Of a DNA stretch of 64,000 nt, positions 17,074 to 25,830 are shown piece by piece. The stretch covers positions 1 to 64,000 of the forward strand of contig JBHGYD010000006.1 in NCBI GenBank assembly GCA_041920415.1. Reading direction: 5' to 3'. Source of the DNA: JBHGYD01 sp041920415. GTDB taxonomy: Bacteria; Bacillota; Bacilli; Bacillales; Anoxybacillaceae. The notes beneath the pieces are model-generated. The model saw only the letters and a program-made list of their open reading frames with translations, did not search any database and was not told where the DNA came from. A program made the position numbers and the translations under genes. Each line of letters starts with the position of its first letter. Positions within the stretch are counted from its first letter, which is position 1.

Positions 17074-18237
17074 TTAAAACTCCCTTGCATAACGACGCAT
17101 TTTTTCTATGTTTTCCTTAATAAGATCCATCCGGTCTTGACCAAATTGGTTAACAATCGCCGCGGCAATTTCCCACGCAACGACCGCTTCGGCAACCACA
17201 CTGGCCGCTGGGACAGCGCAACTGTCGGAACGCTCGATGCTTGCGGCAAACGGTTCTTTCGTTTCGATATCGACGCTTTGCAACGGTTTATACAATGTCG
17301 GAATCGGCTTCATCACCCCGCGCACGACGATTGGCATACCGGTCGTCATCCCGCCTTCGAATCCACCGGCGCGATTCGTACGCCGCTTAAATCCTTCGGT
17401 TTCGTTCCAAATAATTTCATCGTGCACTTCGCTGCCTGGAAGTCGGGCCGCTTCAAAACCAATACCAAACTCAACACCTTTAAATGCGTTAATGCTGACG
17501 ATGGCAGCCGCGATTTTCGCATCAAGCTTTCGGTCGTAATGGACATAACTGCCAACCCCTGCAGGCACACCTTCGACAATGACTTCGACGATGCCGCCGA
17601 TGGAATCTCCGTTTTCCTTCGCTTGATCAATGGCTTCCATCATTTTTACCGCTGCCTCTTGATCAAAGCAGCGCACTGGTGACTGTTCCGTGACGCGCTG
17701 TAATTCTTCTAATGAAGAATATGAAAGATGCTGAGCGCGCACACCGCCGATTTCAAGCACATGTCCAGCTACTTTAATGCCAAGCTCCGCTAAAATGCGT
17801 TTCGCCACCGCTCCAGCAGCGACGCGTACCGTTGTTTCCCTTGCTGAAGAGCGTTCGAGCACATTGCGCATATCGCGATGTCCATACTTAATCGCTCCGT
17901 TTAAGTCGGCATGCCCCGGTCGTGGACGAGTCACTTTTCGTTTTACTTCTTCCTCTTCCGTTGGTTCAATCGCCATAATATTTGTCCAATGTTTCCAGTC
18001 ACGGTTTTCGACAACAAGCGTAATCGGTGACCCTAACGTTTTTCCATGGCGCACACCACTTAAAATATTCACTTCATCTTTTTCAATTTGCATTCTTCGT
18101 CCGCGGCCGTATCCTTTTTGCCTTCTCGCTAACTCCTCATTAATATGTTCCTTAAGAAGCGTCAACCCCGCTGGTACTCCTTCTAAAATCGCCGTTAGCT
18201 GCGGACCATGCGATTCGCCTGCCGTTAAATATCTCAT
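17074..18237 (-). CDS. aroC: Chorismate synthase
   Basis: 387 aa (aroF in B. subtilis). It makes chorismate from EPSP using reduced FMN as catalyst. Signatures: MRYLTAGESHGPQLTAILEG at the N-terminus, GRGRRMQIEKDEV, RPGHADLNGAIKY with RNVLERSSARETT, and the late SDSCAVPAASVVAEA. ATG 18237 follows AGGGAGAGAG. First gene of the supraoperon. Confidence 0.96.
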   Translation of the reverse strand: MRYLTAGESHGPQLTAILEGVPAGLTLLKEHINEELARRQKGYGRGRRMQIEKDEVNILSGVRHGKTLGSPITLVVENRDWKHWTNIMAIEPTEEEEVKRKVTRPRPGHADLNGAIKYGHRDMRNVLERSSARETTVRVAAGAVAKRILAELGIKVAGHVLEIGGVRAQHLSYSSLEELQRVTEQSPVRCFDQEAAVKMMEAIDQAKENGDSIGGIVEVIVEGVPAGVGSYVHYDRKLDAKIAAAIVSINAFKGVEFGIGFEAARLPGSEVHDEIIWNETEGFKRRTNRAGGFEGGMTTGMPIVVRGVMKPIPTLYKPLQSVDIETKEPFAASIERSDSCAVPAASVVAEAVVAWEIAAAIVNQFGQDRMDLIKENIEKMRRYAREF

Positions 18238-18277
18238 GTTTCTCTCTCCCTTCAACTCTTTACCGCGTTTATGTAAC

Positions 18278-18305
18278 AATATATCATAATTTCGCCCATT
18301 TGAAA
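18278..18305 (-). promoter_or_regulatory. Possible promoter of the aro supraoperon
   Basis: On the minus strand, -10 TATATT (18283-18278) with a weak -35 TTTCAA (18305-18300), spacer 16 nt, between the cheR terminator and aroC. The -35 is poor, so this is tentative. Confidence 0.35.
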
Positions 18306-18316
18306 TAGTTTATGAT

Positions 18317-18346
18317 AAAAAAAGAATTCATCGCGTCGATGAACTC
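18317..18346 (-). terminator. Terminator of cheR
   Basis: 10-bp stem (GAGTTCATCG/CGATGAATTC, one G-U pair) followed by TTTTTTT on the minus strand, 10 nt past the cheR stop. It separates cheR from the aromatic supraoperon. Confidence 0.85.
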
Positions 18347-18355
18347 TTTCCAAAC

Positions 18356-19129
18356 CTATTCTATTTTTCGATAGAAAAATGTATCTTCTGTTTCAAATCC
18401 GTAAGAGGATGGATTAAAGATTTGTTCGGTGCTACCAACAAAAAAAATCCCGCCCGGCCGTAACGCTTTGTTAAATTTATGATAAAGTTCTTGTTTCGCT
18501 TCTTCCGTAAAATAAATGAGGACGTTTCGGCAAACAATTAAGTCATAGTTCGTATCAAATGGGTCAGCAAGTAAATTATGTTTTTTAAACGTAACCGCTT
18601 TTTTTATATTTTCGTCTATTTTATAATACATTCCTTCTTTTATGAAAAACTTTTTCTTCACGTCTTCGGGTACTTCTTGCAAAGAACGTTCTGGATACAT
18701 CCCGAGTTTGGCGCGGGAAATTGCGTTTTCATCAATATCTGTTGCCAAGACAGATACTTGAGAAAGCGGCATGAATTTCGATAAAATGATCGCCAATGTA
18801 TATGGCTCTTCTCCTGTTGAACAAGCGGCACTCCATACTTTTAAGCGCCGATTCCGCTCGATAAGCTTTGGCAAAATCTTTTTTTCTAGCACTTCCCATC
18901 GATTCGCATTTCGATAAAATTCGGAAACGTTAATCGTCATCCGGTCAAGAAATTCATGAAATAGCGCTTGATTTGTTTCCATCGCTTTAAAAAATTCTTG
19001 AAAGTTTTTAAACCCGCGTTTTTCATACAGCGATGTCAGCCGTCGTTTCATTTGCGCTTCTTTATATTGGGCCAAATCAATGCCTGTTTTCTTTTTCACA
19101 TTCATAATAAACTGCTGGTAATCGTTCAT
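18356..19129 (-). CDS. cheR: Chemotaxis protein methyltransferase CheR
   Basis: 257 aa. It transfers methyl groups from S-adenosylmethionine to glutamates of chemoreceptors. It has an N-terminal helical CheR domain, then the SAM-binding Rossmann domain with VWSAACSTGEEPYTLAIIL, LATDIDENAI, CRNVLIYF and LRPGGIFFVGSTE. ATG 19129 (MNDYQQF) follows AGGAAGG nine bases upstream; the frame extends further without support. Same position as in B. subtilis, just upstream of the aro genes. Confidence 0.94.
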   Translation of the reverse strand: MNDYQQFIMNVKKKTGIDLAQYKEAQMKRRLTSLYEKRGFKNFQEFFKAMETNQALFHEFLDRMTINVSEFYRNANRWEVLEKKILPKLIERNRRLKVWSAACSTGEEPYTLAIILSKFMPLSQVSVLATDIDENAISRAKLGMYPERSLQEVPEDVKKKFFIKEGMYYKIDENIKKAVTFKKHNLLADPFDTNYDLIVCRNVLIYFTEEAKQELYHKFNKALRPGGIFFVGSTEQIFNPSSYGFETEDTFFYRKIE

Positions 19130-19219
19130 ACCCCTTTTCCTTCCTAAACAAAATCGATCGTCTATGTATGAGTATACAGTAAAATGAGCGAAGGTGAGAA
19201 AATATTTTTGAATGAGAAA

Positions 19220-19259
19220 CAAAAAAACCGACCAATTCGTTCAAAAATAATTGGTCGGT
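19220..19259 (-). terminator. Terminator of ndk
   Basis: 11-bp perfect stem (ACCGACCAATT/AATTGGTCGGT) followed by TTTTTTG on the minus strand, shortly after the ndk stop codon. Confidence 0.88.
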
Positions 19260-19268
19260 GTTTCCTTT

Positions 19269-19715
19269 TTAATATATCCATTCATTCATAAGCTTTGAAT
19301 AGTTCACAAGCTCTTCTTCTTTGAAAAAGAGGTTGATTTCACGTTCCGCGCTTGCTGGTGAGTCAGATCCGTGAATGACGTTTTTGCCGACAGTTAAACC
19401 GAAATCGCCACGAATCGTGCCAGGTGCCGCTTCTTGCGGGTTTGTTTTTCCCATCATTTGACGCGCGGTAGCGATGACATTTTCACCTTCCCATACCATC
19501 GCAAATACAGGACCTGATGTAATAAAGTCGACTAGCTCGCCAAAAAACGGACGTTCTTTATGTTCAGCATAATGTTGTTCCGCTAATTCACGAGAAACTT
19601 GCATCAATTTTGCGCCAACAAGCTGAAACCCTTTTTTCTCAAAACGAGAAACAATCTCACCAATTAAATTGCGTTGAACCCCATCAGGTTTGACCATTAA
19701 AAATGTTCTTTCCAT
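19269..19715 (-). CDS. ndk: Nucleoside diphosphate kinase
   Basis: 148 aa. It balances nucleoside triphosphates by phosphate transfer through a histidine. FLMVKPDGVQRNLIGEI opens the protein, and the active-site histidine is in NVIHGSDSP. ATG 19715 follows GGAG by eight bases. A promoter-like TTGCTA-17-TACTAT lies about 50 nt upstream. Confidence 0.97.
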   Translation of the reverse strand: MERTFLMVKPDGVQRNLIGEIVSRFEKKGFQLVGAKLMQVSRELAEQHYAEHKERPFFGELVDFITSGPVFAMVWEGENVIATARQMMGKTNPQEAAPGTIRGDFGLTVGKNVIHGSDSPASAEREINLFFKEEELVNYSKLMNEWIY

Positions 19716-19767
19716 AACGATTTCTCCACCCCTGCGATATGTACTAGGAAATAGGATTCCCATCAAA

Positions 19768-19796
19768 ATAGTATCATTGTTTTCATATATTAGCAA
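19768..19796 (-). promoter_or_regulatory. Probable ndk promoter
   Basis: Minus strand -35 TTGCTA (19796-19791), 17-nt spacer, -10 TACTAT (19773-19768). Confidence 0.5.
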
Positions 19797-19837
19797 TATT
19801 GTCCATGAAAGCGGTTAAAATTTTTTCGTTTTCGACG

Positions 19838-19916
19838 GTGCGCCAGGCCAAAACCGCCGAGCGAACCGTGTATTCGCTCTCCGCTACGTCATGAACGGAA
19901 ACGCACTTAAAACTTT
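19838..19916 (-). other. Structured intergenic RNA between hepT and ndk
   Basis: From the hepT stop there is a roughly 80-nt segment, richer in GC than its flanks, with nested inverted repeats. GTGCG and CGCAC close the outside (19916-19912 with 19842-19838), and GAGCGAA/TTCGCTC (19879-19873 with 19865-19859) forms a 7-bp inner hairpin. No T-tract follows, so it is not a standard terminator. I do not recognise it. Confidence 0.45.
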
Positions 19917-20869
19917 CTTTTTCCAATATATTTCGCTAAATCGTATAACGTGGAGCGAGCTTTATTTTTCGGCAATGTTTCTAATACGAGAAACGCTTTT
20001 TCTAAATAACGGTCGCTAAACGCATACGATTTTTCAATCGCTCCTGTCTGTTTAATGAGCGAAATGATTTCTTTCATTTCGCTAGCGGATGTGTTCGGAT
20101 TGACTTGCAAAATTTTTTCTTTGACTTTCTCATCTTCCATGGCAAAAAGAACAGGTAATGTAATATTTCCTTGTAGCAAATCGCTTCCTGCTGGCTTCCC
20201 AAGCTGCTTTTCTGTGCCGATAAAATCGAGAATATCATCCGTAATTTGAAACGACATCCCAACATAATAACCGAATAAATACAGACGTTCCGAAATGTCT
20301 TTCGCAGCATTGGCAGCAATCGCTCCAAGCTGGCAGCTAACCGCTATTAATAACGCCGTTTTACGCTTAATGCGCCGCAAATAACAGCGAAGGTTTTGGT
20401 CAAAACGATATTTGTCCTTAATTTGTTCAATCTCCCCACGACAAACTTCAACAATCGTATTGGCCAAAATGCGATGAGCCAGCGGATTTTCAAGGCGCGT
20501 CATAAGCTCAAGCGAACGAGCAAAAATATAATCCCCTGTATACATGGCAAAGCGGTTGCTCCATTTCGCTTTAATCGTTTCCCGACCGCGTCGTAACTGA
20601 GCATCGTCAATGACATCATCGTGAACGAGCGAAGCCATATGAATGAGTTCTAACGCAACCGCTACATGCTTCATTCGATGAATATCGTACTCACCGAATT
20701 TTCCTGCAAGCAACACAAATACGGGGCGAATTCGTTTGCCGCCTGCTTGCAATAAATGAAGGGCCGCTTCGCTCAACAACGAATAGTCTGATTGAATCGC
20801 TGCTTCTAATTCTTTTTCGATTATATTTAAATCAGTATTCAAAAACGAATACATCGCTTTTAACTTCAT
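19907..20869 (-). CDS. hepT: Heptaprenyl diphosphate synthase component II
   Basis: 320 aa, trans-prenyltransferase catalytic subunit that elongates the side chain of menaquinone-7. The two aspartate-rich motifs are visible: HDDVIDDAQLRRG and QITDDILDF; GGKRIRP and KTALLI are also present. I chose ATG 20869 (MKLKAMYSFL), which matches the start I recall for the B. stearothermophilus protein and follows AAGGTG by six bases. It works with hepS, two genes upstream. Confidence 0.95.
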   Translation of the reverse strand: MKLKAMYSFLNTDLNIIEKELEAAIQSDYSLLSEAALHLLQAGGKRIRPVFVLLAGKFGEYDIHRMKHVAVALELIHMASLVHDDVIDDAQLRRGRETIKAKWSNRFAMYTGDYIFARSLELMTRLENPLAHRILANTIVEVCRGEIEQIKDKYRFDQNLRCYLRRIKRKTALLIAVSCQLGAIAANAAKDISERLYLFGYYVGMSFQITDDILDFIGTEKQLGKPAGSDLLQGNITLPVLFAMEDEKVKEKILQVNPNTSASEMKEIISLIKQTGAIEKSYAFSDRYLEKAFLVLETLPKNKARSTLYDLAKYIGKRKF

Positions 20870-20897
20870 CATGTTCACCTTAATCTTCATAAATGCG

Positions 20898-21602
20898 TCA
20901 TGGTTTATACCCTAGATGCATTGCCGCCACACCAAATGTATATGGCTTCACTTCAATATTGACAAAGCCAGCATCTCGAAACATTTGCGCCAATTCCTCC
21001 ATCCCAGGAAAGTCGCGCGCTGACTCTTGAAGCCACGAGTATTCCTCATAACTTTTCGCAAAGATTTTTCCAAACAGCGGCATAATAAATCGAAAATAAA
21101 AATAATATAGTTGACGGAATCCGATTAATGTTGGTTGCGAGGTTTCCAAACAAACCACTTTTCCACCAGGTTTCGCAACGCGATACATTTCTTTCAGCAC
21201 CGTCATATAATCCGGCACGTTTCGCAAGCCAAAGCCGATGGTCACATAATCAAACGTATTATCAGGAAATGGAAGTGCCATCGCGTTACCGTGAATGAGT
21301 TTCACGTTTTGTAAGTTGCGCTCTTTTACTTTTTGTTCCCCAACATGCAACATATTTTTGCTAAAATCAAGCCCATATACTTCACCGGCAGGACCGACCG
21401 CTTGTGCAAGCGCGATTGTCCAATCGGCCGTACCGCAGCAAACATCGAGCGCTTTTGCCCCGCTTTGAACATTCATCCGTTTCATCGTATCTTCACGCCA
21501 CTTTAAGTGACGTTTAAAGCTAATGACCGAATTCATCTTATCGTAATTTTCATAAATTTTTTCAAATACATGATGAACTCGTTCTTCTTTCGATTGTTGC
21601 AT
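20898..21602 (-). CDS. menG: Demethylmenaquinone methyltransferase
   Basis: 234 aa (also called menH or ubiE). SAM-dependent C-methylation, last step of menaquinone synthesis. Motifs: ALDVCCGTADWTIALA (SAM loop), GLDFSKNML, and TIGFGLRNVPDY, typical of the UbiE family. ATG 21602 sits 4 nt after the hepS stop, with AGGGTAGAGG upstream. It lies between the two heptaprenyl synthase subunits, as in B. subtilis. Confidence 0.95.
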   Translation of the reverse strand: MQQSKEERVHHVFEKIYENYDKMNSVISFKRHLKWREDTMKRMNVQSGAKALDVCCGTADWTIALAQAVGPAGEVYGLDFSKNMLHVGEQKVKERNLQNVKLIHGNAMALPFPDNTFDYVTIGFGLRNVPDYMTVLKEMYRVAKPGGKVVCLETSQPTLIGFRQLYYFYFRFIMPLFGKIFAKSYEEYSWLQESARDFPGMEELAQMFRDAGFVNIEVKPYTFGVAAMHLGYKP

Positions 21603-21606
21603 ACCT

Positions 21607-22416
21607 CTACCCTTCTTCCACCGTCTTTTTCGCGATGACCGAAAAGCCGCCCAACAATTCGGAAATGCGTGTTTGGAGCAAATCATTAAACTCTAGTTTG
21701 AGGTTCAATAATTCTTCTTTGCAATGATCCATATAACGATTGCAAATATGGAATAAATAATGTTTTTGCTCTTTCGTCATGGTTTTGTTTTTTTGAAATA
21801 CAATATTCGCCATTTGTTCAAAAAGGACGGAGGTTCCTGATTTCATAAAATGCTCTTTTTCGCGATTTAACCGCTTTAACAACAAATAATAATAGGCAAA
21901 TTTCGACCATGACGGTAAAGAGACATATTCACCGATTTTATAAATTAACGATGATTCAATGACTGCAACACTATGAAACAGCGATTCGATTCGCCCAATA
22001 TCTTTTTGATATAAACGAATTTTATGTTCATTAATTTCTTTAATCGCTTCTGCGAATAGACGAATGACCGGAATTTGATTTAGTTTCGCTAAATAGTCAT
22101 AATATAAACCGCTATATAAATCTCCGGCTAGCACCGTCAGCTGCCTCGTTTTCAACTCATCGTCTTGTTGATGTGACAAAGAATTCGTGACTTCATCGTG
22201 GGTGTCAAGGGCGATTTGTACTAGCATCATCGGAACAATGTAACCGTCCATTTCCTCAGAAGAAAGACGCGCATCCTCAAGCATCGATAACGACAATAAA
22301 ATCCGGTCCTCATCGATCGGTTTTGCAGATATATGCTGCAATAAATACGGATGATGAAGAAAACGCTCAATTTGCTCTTTTAACATCGATATTTTTTTCA
22401 TGATGTGTTTCAACAT
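21607..22416 (-). CDS. hepS: Heptaprenyl diphosphate synthase component I
   Basis: 269 aa. Non-catalytic partner of HepT that sets product chain length. Recognised from HPYLLQHISAKPIDEDRILL, LVQIALDTHDEVT and RQLTVLAGDLYSGLYYDYLA, and from its place after mtrB. ATG 22416 follows AAGGGTGATT; a later ATG (MKKISMLKEQ) is possible. It is somewhat longer at the N-terminus than the B. subtilis protein. Confidence 0.92.
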   Translation of the reverse strand: MLKHIMKKISMLKEQIERFLHHPYLLQHISAKPIDEDRILLSLSMLEDARLSSEEMDGYIVPMMLVQIALDTHDEVTNSLSHQQDDELKTRQLTVLAGDLYSGLYYDYLAKLNQIPVIRLFAEAIKEINEHKIRLYQKDIGRIESLFHSVAVIESSLIYKIGEYVSLPSWSKFAYYYLLLKRLNREKEHFMKSGTSVLFEQMANIVFQKNKTMTKEQKHYLFHICNRYMDHCKEELLNLKLEFNDLLQTRISELLGGFSVIAKKTVEEG

Positions 22417-22530
22417 AATCACCCTTGTTCCCCAAAAATTCGCATCCAAACATAACGGATTTAATTATAACATAATTTTTCATGAAAGGCTCTAGTTTCT
22501 ATAGAAAAAACGTGGTCAAGCAGCCTATCG

Positions 22531-22755
22531 TTATTTTTTTCCCTCGGAATGAATCTCGCCATGATTCGTCTGAATGATGGCTTTTCCCCGCACTTTAATG
22601 GCCGAAGTATGTTCCGTAAACTGAGCGATTAATACTTCGCCTTTATCGAGCTTTTCCGAATGATGAAAACGCGTATCCGCTCCTCTTGTTAAGCCAATCA
22701 CATTAACACCATCTTCGAGTGCTTTAATGACGATATAATCACTATTTGAATACAT
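22531..22755 (-). CDS. mtrB: trp RNA-binding attenuation protein (TRAP)
   Basis: 74 aa. It forms the 11-subunit ring that, when loaded with tryptophan, wraps the GAG/UAG repeats of the trp leader. The sequence SDYIVIKALEDGVNVIGLTRG and FHHSEKLDKGEVLIAQFTEHTSAIKVRGKA is typical, including the KxR RNA-contact region in IKVRGKA. ATG 22755 follows AAAGGGGGAG. Its target lies in this window at 15407-15463. It is the second gene of the folE-mtrB (mtrAB) pair. Confidence 0.97.
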   Translation of the reverse strand: MYSNSDYIVIKALEDGVNVIGLTRGADTRFHHSEKLDKGEVLIAQFTEHTSAIKVRGKAIIQTNHGEIHSEGKK

Positions 22756-22827
22756 AGACGCTCCCCCTTTATATGACAAATTTGTTATTTTTACTATCTT
22801 TCCACAAAGTGAAACAATCCATAACCG

Positions 22828-23394
22828 TTACCCTTTAATCAGTGAAAGCACCTCTGCACGTGCAACGTGGTCGGTTTCAAATATTCCTCTGACCGCTGTT
22901 GTGACGGTTTTCGCCCCCGGCTTTTTCACCCCGCGCATCGTCATGCACATATGCTCGGCCTCGACTACCACCATCACCCCATGCGGTTCAAGCGTTTCCA
23001 CAATTGAATCGGCCACCGTCGATGTAATTCGTTCTTGAAGTTGCGGTCGTCGTGCTACCGCTTCAACCGCGCGCGCTAACTTACTTAATCCCGTTACTTT
23101 TCCACCGCGTGGAATGTAAGCGACATGGGCGACGCCAAAGAACGGAACTAAATGATGTTCACACATAGAGAAAAATGGAATGTCTTTCACAAGCACTAAC
23201 TCTTCATGTTCTTCACTGAAAACGGTTTGAAAATGTTCTTTCGGATCTTCCGTTAATCCCGCAAATACTTCCGCATACATTTTCGCGACGCGTTTTGGAG
23301 TATCTATTAGCCCTTCGCGATTTGGATCTTCACCAATCGCTTCTAAAATTAATCGAACAGCATGTTCAATTTGTTCGTAATTCACGTGTGACAT
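22828..23394 (-). CDS. folE: GTP cyclohydrolase I
   Basis: 188 aa (mtrA in B. subtilis). It opens GTP to dihydroneopterin triphosphate, the first step of folate synthesis. The zinc site is visible in SMCEHHLVPFFG and in the later HMCMTMRG. GEDPNREGLIDTPKRVAKMY is typical. I chose ATG 23394 (MSHVNYEQIE), with GGAGG 10-11 bases upstream; an ATG nine codons earlier is possible. It pairs with mtrB. Confidence 0.95.
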   Translation of the reverse strand: MSHVNYEQIEHAVRLILEAIGEDPNREGLIDTPKRVAKMYAEVFAGLTEDPKEHFQTVFSEEHEELVLVKDIPFFSMCEHHLVPFFGVAHVAYIPRGGKVTGLSKLARAVEAVARRPQLQERITSTVADSIVETLEPHGVMVVVEAEHMCMTMRGVKKPGAKTVTTAVRGIFETDHVARAEVLSLIKG

Positions 23395-23552
23395 AAAAAC
23401 AACATCCTCCTGCATTAAAACTAAGTCTGATTCTCTGCACATCTAAAGTTCTTATGTACAAAACAGCTTCTTACGCTTCAAAACGTATAAAGATGACGGA
23501 CGTCACGGGGTTTTCCCGTAATCCGATTCTAGCATATACATTGAAAAAAAAG

Positions 23553-23590
23553 CAAAAAAAGAAGGGCAGCGCGGTAGCTCACCCTTCTTT
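23553..23590 (-). terminator. Terminator of hbs
   Basis: 9-bp perfect stem (AAAGAAGGG/CCCTTCTTT) followed by TTTTGC on the minus strand, 27 nt beyond the hbs stop. Confidence 0.8.
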
Positions 23591-23616
23591 GAAAGCTCTT
23601 TTTTATTTATGTACAC

Positions 23617-23889
23617 TTACTTTACAGCGTCTTTAAGAGCTTTACCTGGTTTAAATGCAGGAACTTTGCTCGCAGGGATTTCCATTTCCTCCCCTGTTTG
23701 CGGATTGCGTCCTTTGCGCGCTGCACGTTCACGCACCTCAAAGTTCCCAAAACCGATTAATTGAACTTTATCACCATTTTTAAGTGCTTCTGTAATTGAT
23801 TCAAATACAGCATCTACTGCTTTTGTTGCATCCTTTTTAGAAAGACCGCTTGTTTCTGCAACCGCGTTGATTAATTCTGTCTTGTTCAT
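23617..23889 (-). CDS. hbs: Histone-like DNA-binding protein HU (HBsu)
   Basis: 90 aa. Dimeric nucleoid protein that bends and compacts DNA. MNKTELINAVAETSGLSKKDA, the GFGNFEVRERAARKGRNPQTG arm and PAFKPGKALKDAVK are diagnostic. ATG 23889 is seven bases after AGGAGGTGA; an ATG three codons earlier is too close to the ribosome site. Upstream is a long leader with a good promoter. Confidence 0.97.
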   Translation of the reverse strand: MNKTELINAVAETSGLSKKDATKAVDAVFESITEALKNGDKVQLIGFGNFEVRERAARKGRNPQTGEEMEIPASKVPAFKPGKALKDAVK

Positions 23890-23997
23890 GCCATTCACCT
23901 CCTCCCAAGGACGGATCGAAAGTTACTTCTTATTCCATTTCTTCACCATTTCTCGTGTTTCTATACGTATCAAGCAACACAAATTGTTGACATGCCT

Positions 23998-24026
23998 ATA
24001 TTAAACGATTCATCGGCATAATTCAA
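23998..24026 (-). promoter_or_regulatory. Probable hbs promoter in the hbs-spoIVA gap
   Basis: Minus strand -35 TTGAAT (24026-24021), 17-nt spacer, -10 TAATAT (24003-23998). It gives a leader of about 105 nt. The rest of the 306-bp gap (23890-24195) holds the spoIVA terminator and a weak 5-bp hairpin near 24128-24143; I see no gene there. Confidence 0.6.
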
Positions 24027-24165
24027 CATATTTTCGCAAATGAATGCAATTTAGACACATTTCACCAAAGCAACTAACTTTTTCTGATAAAAGATTATCA
24101 TATGTCCTATACATTCGCAAGAAAAAATCCTTGTTTTTCAAGGCTTTTGTCTATTTTTTCTCCAC

Positions 24166-24192
24166 AAAAAAAAGACCCCAAAATCGGAGTCT
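24166..24192 (-). terminator. Terminator of spoIVA
   Basis: 7-bp stem (AGACTCC/GGGGTCT, one G-U pair) followed by eight T on the minus strand, just downstream of the spoIVA stop. Confidence 0.75.
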
Positions 24193-24195
24193 ACG

Positions 24196-25674
24196 TTATA
24201 AGATAATGGCGATGAGTCCTCCAGAGCCTTCGTTAATGATACGCTCTAACGTTTCTTTTAGTTTGTAACGAGCATTTTCTGGCATTAAAGCGAGTTTGGC
24301 TTGAATTCCTTCACGAACAATCGAGCTGAGAGAACGGCCAAAAATATCCGAATTCCAAATCGATAATGGGTCGTCTTCAAAGTCTTGCATTAAATAGCGG
24401 ACAAGTTCTTCACTTTGCTTTTCTGTCCCGATAATTGGCGCGAATTCCGATTCGACATCGACTTTAATCATATGGATGGACGGCGCAACCGCTTTTAAGC
24501 GGACACCGAAGCGCGAACCTTGACGAATGATTTCCGGCTCATCTAAGCTCATATCGGAAAGCGATGGAGCGGCAATGCCATAACCAGTTTGTTTCACCAT
24601 TTTTAATGCATCGGCAATTTGATCATATTCTGCTTTGGCGTGAGCAAAATCTTGCATAAGTTGAAGTAAATGATCTTTACCGCGAATTTCGACGCCGACC
24701 ACTTCTTTTAAAATTTGGTCATATAAATCATCTGGGGCATATAAATCAATTTCTGCTACTCCTTGCCCCATTTCGATGCCGGCAAGACTCGCTTGGTCGA
24801 TAAAATCATATTCTCCAAACTGTTGCACAACGCGGTCCACATCGCGTAAGCGTTTAATATCTTTCACCGTATCCCTTACTGCTTCTTGATAACTTTCACG
24901 AAGCCAGTGATCTTCGCGAAGTACCATCACCCAACTCGGCAAATTCACATTCACTTCTAACACCGGAAATTCATATAATGCCTCACGAAGCACATTATAT
25001 ACATCCGTTTCACGCATGCTTTCAACGCTCATCGCTAAAACTGGAATGTCGTATTTTTCGATCAACTGTTGGCGAAGTGCCTCCGTATCCGGATGATGTG
25101 GGCGAACAGTATTAATGATCATAATGAACGGTTTCCCAACTTCTTTTAATTCATTAATAACTCGTTCTTCCGCGTCTACATAGTCTTGACGTGGAATTTC
25201 ACCAACCGTACCATCTGTTGTAATGACGACACCAATCGTCGAATGTTCTTGAATGACTTTTCTTGTACCGATTTCGGCTGCTTCTTGAAACGGAATTGGC
25301 TCTTCATACCAAGGTGTATGGACCATACGTGGACCGTTCTCGTCTTCGTATCCTTTCGCTCCGGGAACAGCATAACCAACACAATCTACCAAACGAATGT
25401 TGACTTCTAATCCTTCACTGACTTTCACTTTAACAGCTTGATTTGGCACAAATTTTGGCTCGGTTGTCATAATCGTTTTTCCAGCAGCACTTTGTGGCAA
25501 CTCATCTTGTGCACGCGCCTTATCCGCTTCATTCCCGATATTTGGAATGACGACAAGTTCCATAAATTTTTTTATGAAAGTCGATTTACCGGTTCGTACG
25601 GCACCGACTACTCCTAAATAAATATCGCCCCCCGTGCGTTCGGCGATATCTTTAAAAATGTCGACTTTTTCCAA
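24196..25674 (-). CDS. spoIVA: Stage IV sporulation protein A, spore coat morphogenetic ATPase
   Basis: 492 aa. It polymerises on the outer forespore membrane, using ATP, to build the coat basement layer. The P-loop is in GVVGAVRTGKSTFIKKF (about residues 22-38), with LVDCVGY and SVESMRETDV further on; the conserved C-terminus ends EGSGGLIAIIL. Near-collinear with B. subtilis SpoIVA. The start is TTG 25674, preceded by GGAGGGGAG. Upstream, TCATATT (25752-25746) fits a SigE -35, but the -10 (AATATTAG, 25730-25723) is weak. Confidence 0.97.
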   Translation of the reverse strand: MEKVDIFKDIAERTGGDIYLGVVGAVRTGKSTFIKKFMELVVIPNIGNEADKARAQDELPQSAAGKTIMTTEPKFVPNQAVKVKVSEGLEVNIRLVDCVGYAVPGAKGYEDENGPRMVHTPWYEEPIPFQEAAEIGTRKVIQEHSTIGVVITTDGTVGEIPRQDYVDAEERVINELKEVGKPFIMIINTVRPHHPDTEALRQQLIEKYDIPVLAMSVESMRETDVYNVLREALYEFPVLEVNVNLPSWVMVLREDHWLRESYQEAVRDTVKDIKRLRDVDRVVQQFGEYDFIDQASLAGIEMGQGVAEIDLYAPDDLYDQILKEVVGVEIRGKDHLLQLMQDFAHAKAEYDQIADALKMVKQTGYGIAAPSLSDMSLDEPEIIRQGSRFGVRLKAVAPSIHMIKVDVESEFAPIIGTEKQSEELVRYLMQDFEDDPLSIWNSDIFGRSLSSIVREGIQAKLALMPENARYKLKETLERIINEGSGGLIAIIL

Positions 25675-25783
25675 ATGACTCCCCTCCAGTCTTTGAGTCG
25701 TTGCGGCCAGCTGACCCGTTTACTAATATTCTAGGACACTATATGAATATGATGTTGTCCTATTCATTTATGACTAAAAACAT

Positions 25784-25822
25784 AAAAAATCCCTTCTCTA
25801 GAATGTATTCACTAGAGAAGGG
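25784..25822 (-). terminator. Terminator of yphF
   Basis: 11-bp perfect stem (CCCTTCTCTAG/CTAGAGAAGGG) followed by ATTTTTT on the minus strand, 9 nt after the yphF stop. Confidence 0.88.
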
Positions 25823-25830
25823 TTCATGAC

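Noticed and set aside
17346..17682. Long overlapping frames on both strands inside aroC
   Set aside because: They are out-of-frame shadows of a strongly conserved gene with no ribosome sites.
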